From Candidatus Poribacteria bacterium (GTDB lineage: Bacteria > Poribacteria > WGA-4E > GCA-2687025): DNA of 8,085 nt. Below the pieces are notes generated by a model. That model was given only the letters and a program-made list of their open reading frames with translations, was not told the DNA's origin and made no database searches. Shown here in pieces: positions 4,867 through 8,085 of the stretch. Numbering within the stretch: the stretch's first letter is position 1; each line of letters starts with the position of its first letter. Made by a program: the position numbers and the translations under genes. The DNA is taken from assembly GCA_027625215.1 (NCBI GenBank), contig JAQBWJ010000076.1, positions 1-8,085 on the forward strand, given 5' to 3'.

Positions 4867-7572
4867 ATGACTCAACGCCATCGACTTGTCGTGATGCGTC
4901 TTGCCCTTTTGACTTGGACTTTCCTGTTACCCATTGTGCCGATGACGGTTGTGGCTGCCGATGGGGCGCCGTTGAACGTCAGCGTTTTGATCGCCCGATA
5001 CAACGAATACGACCGTTCCCGCAGCAACGGCATGGGCTTCGCGAAGTCGCTGGATGCCGGAACCCTTGCGTGGGGCGAGAGTTACATCCTGATGGACTAT
5101 GTTCAACTCTATCAGGCGACGGGCGACACCCGCTGGTTGCGAAACCTGACGCAACATTTCGACGCGATGGCCGCCAATCTCACCGACCACGACAGCGACG
5201 GCTACGTCGGCTGGCAGACGACCCGGTACTCGCGGGCGCTGGTGTCGGTGTCCGGCAAAGGCGCGCTCGGCGCCACGCTGATACCCGACGCGTCCGTCAT
5301 CGAGGACCGTGATCAGGCGCGTCGTATTACGGGTCACAACTACGAGGTGGAAATCCTCAACGGTTCGACCTATAAAGTCACCAACCTCAATACGGGCGCG
5401 TTGCTGACCTCATCGGCGGCGTTCCTCCTGAACCCACTTACATCCACGTCGGAAGGTTCCTCGTCCGGCGGTTCCGTCAGTCAGAACCGACTGCGTGCTT
5501 CCGGCGACGCAACGCGCCTCGTTCTTTCCAGTGAAACGTCCGCGATCCCCGAAGTCACATTGACGCTGAACGGCAAACCCGTCGCGGGAGACCGCTTCAT
5601 CGTCCAGACGACACGCCCCGCTCCGCTCGAGTTTCTGGTTCACGAAGGGATGATCCTGTTCCCCGTAGCGCAGTTCGTGGAGATCGCCGCGCGCGACAAG
5701 TCGCTTCCGTCCGACCTCCGGGCGAAGGCGGACGACTATCTCCATCTCATCACCGAGCGAATCCTTCCGAAGTGGGAACCGTTCTGGCGAGAGATCGGCG
5801 GCTTCGGCACGTACGTCGAGCCGGACGATCCGGCGCGGTGGGCGAACGGCATCGTGCTGCCGCACAACCAGTATCTGATGCTCGCGCGCGTCTATCTCGC
5901 GCTTGACGCGGCAGCCGATCTTCCTACGCTGCGGTCGAAGGCGACGAAGATGCTCGGCTACTTCCGCAATCGCCTCATCCCGACCCATCACGGGTGGAGA
6001 TGGTACTATCGTGACACGCAACTGAACCGACGCGGAGGACCCATCGAAGACACGCAGCACGGCGCGCTCGACGTTGGCGCGGCGGTGGACGCCTACCAAC
6101 GCGGGATCGTTTTCAGCGAGACGGATATCAATCGATTCGCCGCCACATTGACAAAGACTATGTGGAACGGTTCGTTGACCGACATCCGTCTCGGAGCGAA
6201 CGTCAGCAGCAGCAGCGAGATACCAGGCGCCTTCCCGATGCGCTTTTGGATCGATCTGTACCCGTTCGATCCGGCAACCCGCGATTTATCCCTGGCGCTG
6301 TTCCGTCGATTCAAGGAACCGGTCGAACATATTCCAACCGTCTTGAATGCGATCTCGTCAGCCGACGAATCGAACAGCGAGGAAACGTCGTCGCTGAGTT
6401 TCGACCTCGAACCCGGCTTCAACATGATCCAGGTTCCCTCAGGAGTCGAATCGGTTGGGCGTGTCAGCGACCTGTTCGACGCGCTCGGCGGAGCGGATGC
6501 CGTTCAGTTGATCGTGACGCTGCACGAGGACGGCGAGTTCCGCATCTTCACACGAAATTCAACGCTCGGCAGTGAGGAAGATGCTGTATTGACCGACGGC
6601 GCGCCCGTCATCGTCTCGATGCGTGAACCGCGCGCCGTCACGCTGGCTGGCGTCCTTTCCGACAAATCCACCGCGCTTCGACGCGGCGTCAATCTGATCG
6701 GCGTGCCGGACTCCGACGAGTCGTTGACCGCCAGCGACCTCCTTCGCCGTTCCGATGACATCGCGACGATTATCATGGCGCGCGATGGTGAGTTTGTTTC
6801 GTACCCACCGTACGACGCGCCAATCGGTTCCGGTCAAGCCGTCATCATCACGGCGCGGCAGAAGACGACGCTGACGTTCGGCGATCAGCCCGAATCTGAG
6901 GCTGTCGCCTCCTCTCCATCCGTTTCGGCGGCGGTGCACGCCCGCGCCGAGGCATTCAAGACGCCCGTATTCGTTATCGAAGGCAAACTGGTTCAGGCAG
7001 GCTCGGGGATACCAATGAACGACGTGACCTTGTTGGTCACGAACCTGCGCTTGGGTGAATCGGTCGCAACCACCAGCGGGATGACATCAGACGGCGGGCA
7101 ATTCGCCGCGACGTTTTTCAGTCTTGACGAGCGCGGCTATGAAGAGGACGACCGTTACGAAATTCGCGTTGTCGACTCCGCAAACCCAACGAACCGCTCC
7201 GTCGAATGTGTCGTCACCCACGCCGACTTTATGAACGGACGGCTGTCGTTCGGGGAGATCTCGTTGGCGTCCGCTGCCCCACACAATGCGTTGCTTCAAA
7301 ACTACCCAAACCCGTTCAACCCGGAGACGTGGATCCCGTTCTACCTGTCTCGCGCCGGAGAGGTCACGGTCGAAATCTATGACATTGCAGGGAATCGGGT
7401 GCGAACGCTCTCCATCGGTGCGCGCTCGGAGGGGATGCACGCGAACGAAACCGCCGGATATTGGAATGGAACCAACAACTACGGTGAACGGGTCGCGTCG
7501 GGCGTCTACATCTACAGACTCGTCACGACGAACGAAGTCTCTCCCGCGCGTCGGATGGTCATCTTGAAATAA
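4867..7572 (+). CDS. Secreted multidomain protein: toroid domain with beta insertion, paired modules, FlgD-like C-terminus
   Basis: Exported 901-residue protein of unknown activity. A signal peptide is clear: basic n-region (1-11), hydrophobic core (12-29), likely cleavage after VAA (29-31). Residues 35-125 and about 252-495 look like the two halves of an alpha/alpha toroid of the sugar-enzyme type, with AWGESYILMDYVQLYQATGD (68-87), the calcium-loop-like DHDSDG (107-112) before YVGW, LVHEGMILFPVAQF, and EDTQHGALD (394-402). Residues 155-250 are a beta-rich insertion ending VTLTLNGKPVAGDRFIVQTTR, resembling flagellar hook-associated proteins. Two related modules follow: LEPGFNMIQVP (514-524) to about 600, and LRRGVNLIGVP (604-614) to about 673. 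Residues 702-800 look Ig-like or carboxypeptidase-regulatory-like. The C-terminus (805-901) is FlgD-Ig/type A sorting-like, with QNYPNPFNPETWIPF. ATG 4867 has GAGGG 9 bases upstream; Met10 (4894) is an alternative. A surface enzyme or binding protein acting on polysaccharide is the best guess. Confidence 0.85.
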   Translation: MTQRHRLVVMRLALLTWTFLLPIVPMTVVAADGAPLNVSVLIARYNEYDRSRSNGMGFAKSLDAGTLAWGESYILMDYVQLYQATGDTRWLRNLTQHFDAMAANLTDHDSDGYVGWQTTRYSRALVSVSGKGALGATLIPDASVIEDRDQARRITGHNYEVEILNGSTYKVTNLNTGALLTSSAAFLLNPLTSTSEGSSSGGSVSQNRLRASGDATRLVLSSETSAIPEVTLTLNGKPVAGDRFIVQTTRPAPLEFLVHEGMILFPVAQFVEIAARDKSLPSDLRAKADDYLHLITERILPKWEPFWREIGGFGTYVEPDDPARWANGIVLPHNQYLMLARVYLALDAAADLPTLRSKATKMLGYFRNRLIPTHHGWRWYYRDTQLNRRGGPIEDTQHGALDVGAAVDAYQRGIVFSETDINRFAATLTKTMWNGSLTDIRLGANVSSSSEIPGAFPMRFWIDLYPFDPATRDLSLALFRRFKEPVEHIPTVLNAISSADESNSEETSSLSFDLEPGFNMIQVPSGVESVGRVSDLFDALGGADAVQLIVTLHEDGEFRIFTRNSTLGSEEDAVLTDGAPVIVSMREPRAVTLAGVLSDKSTALRRGVNLIGVPDSDESLTASDLLRRSDDIATIIMARDGEFVSYPPYDAPIGSGQAVIITARQKTTLTFGDQPESEAVASSPSVSAAVHARAEAFKTPVFVIEGKLVQAGSGIPMNDVTLLVTNLRLGESVATTSGMTSDGGQFAATFFSLDERGYEEDDRYEIRVVDSANPTNRSVECVVTHADFMNGRLSFGEISLASAAPHNALLQNYPNPFNPETWIPFYLSRAGEVTVEIYDIAGNRVRTLSIGARSEGMHANETAGYWNGTNNYGERVASGVYIYRLVTTNEVSPARRMVILK

Positions 7573-7613
7573 TCGGTTGAGGCGGTTGACGCCGGCTCAT
7601 CCTTGACGCATCA

Positions 7614-7635
7614 GGGTTGCGCGGAAGGGCAACCC
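7614..7635 (+). promoter_or_regulatory. Hairpin holding the ribosome binding site of the exonuclease gene
   Basis: GGGTTGC (7614-7620) pairs exactly with GCAACCC (7629-7635) around an 8-base loop. The only Shine-Dalgarno-like sequence, GGAAGGG (7623-7629), lies in the loop and the first base of the 3' arm, and the ATG follows four bases after the stem. It could tune translation or mark the end of the preceding transcript. Confidence 0.4.
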
Positions 7636-7638
7636 CAA

Positions 7639-8085
7639 ATGTCGACGAAGGACTATCGAGTTCTAAGCGACCTATCGGAGATTGACCGTTACGACACGCT
7701 AGCCGTCGATACTGAAGGCGACTCCCCTCATCACTCGGCGGCGAACATGTCCGGCATCTCCTTTAGTGGTGAGCCGTTCCGCGCGCTATGGCTTCCTATA
7801 GATCGACTCGATGCGAGGCGTTTGACCGAGTTACTTCGGCGCAAACGCCTCGTTTTTCATAACGCGAAGTACGATCTGACCGTGTTGGAGCGTCACGGCG
7901 TCGATCTCATCGGCTGCGACGTGTTCGACACGATGCTCGCCGCGCACTTGCTGAACGAGAACCGTCCCAAAGGTCTGAAGTCGCTCGCCTGCGACATACT
8001 TGGGGAAACGAATGTCGTCGAGTTCAAAGACCTCACGAACCAACTCAACCTATTCGGCAAGACGCCCACCCTCCTCGAATACGCC
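7639..8085 (+). CDS. DnaQ-like 3'-5' exonuclease domain, probably of a family A DNA polymerase (partial)
   Basis: The 5' part of a gene that runs off the right edge; 149 codons are visible. The fold is the RNase H-like DEDD exonuclease that removes mismatched 3' nucleotides. Exo I is VDTE, with metal-binding Asp24 and Glu26. Exo II is HNAKYDL, with Asn75 and Asp79. DVFDTMLAAHLLNENRPKGLKSLA (94-117) is the typical stretch found in family A DNA polymerases, especially phage-type ones. The last residues, LLEYA, look like the start of Exo III (Tyr148, with the catalytic Asp expected four residues later, outside the window). The ATG at 7639 has GGAAGGG 9 bases upstream, and the domain begins about 20 residues in, so there is no room for the 5'-nuclease domain of classical Pol I. 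Whether a polymerase domain follows or this is a stand-alone exonuclease cannot be seen. Confidence 0.85.
   Translation, partial: MSTKDYRVLSDLSEIDRYDTLAVDTEGDSPHHSAANMSGISFSGEPFRALWLPIDRLDARRLTELLRRKRLVFHNAKYDLTVLERHGVDLIGCDVFDTMLAAHLLNENRPKGLKSLACDILGETNVVEFKDLTNQLNLFGKTPTLLEYA

Noticed and set aside
4815..5312. Open frame of 165 codons on the plus strand
   Set aside because: It overlaps the signal peptide and first domain of the secreted protein in another frame. It has no domain and an Arg/Pro-rich composition.
5410..6099. Open frame of 229 codons on the minus strand
   Set aside because: It is antisense to the toroid region of the secreted protein and shows no domain.
7581..7593. GGCG/CGCC mini-hairpin after the secreted-protein gene
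   Set aside because: Only four base pairs and no T-run, so it is too weak to call a terminator.

Overview
The window looks like a piece of a bacterial chromosome from the Candidatus Poribacteria or a near relative. The best evidence is the 901-residue secreted protein. It ends in the NYPNPFNPETWIP-type C-terminal domain and carries PGxNMIxVP modules, a combination I associate with Poribacteria. The moderately high G+C and the Gfo/Idh/MocA oxidoreductase are compatible. This assignment is inference from recognised motifs, not from a database match.

Layout. The left part (1-1991) is a minus-strand operon: a GldA-like ABC ATPase (1071-1991), then, 19 bases downstream, an ABC-2 permease of the GldF type fused to a GldG-like auxiliary domain, which runs off the left edge. 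A 176-base divergent intergenic region (1992-2167) separates it from the plus-strand genes. These are a PotC-type polyamine ABC permease (2168-3010), a Gfo/Idh/MocA oxidoreductase (3103-4110), a 111-residue HEAT-repeat protein (4279-4614), the large secreted multidomain protein (4867-7572), and the 5' part of a DnaQ-like 3'-5' exonuclease, probably the front of a family A DNA polymerase (7639 to the right edge).

How the genes relate. The two minus-strand genes clearly form one ABC exporter-like complex. The plus-strand genes do not form an obvious pathway: potC has no potA, potB or potD beside it, and each later gene has its own ribosome binding site with a spacer of 66 to about 250 bases. 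Several spacers can fold into hairpins (3021-3050, 4629-4662, 7614-7635), and one (4116-4186) holds a short tandem and inverted repeat.

Most interesting. I see no defence island, CRISPR array, transposon or RNA gene, and no clear undescribed multi-gene system. The strongest candidate for something new is the domain plan of the 901-residue secreted protein. It appears to be an alpha/alpha-toroid, sugar-enzyme-like domain interrupted by a beta-rich segment that resembles flagellar hook-associated proteins, followed by two diverged copies of a PGxNMIxVP module, an Ig-like region and a FlgD-like C-terminal domain.
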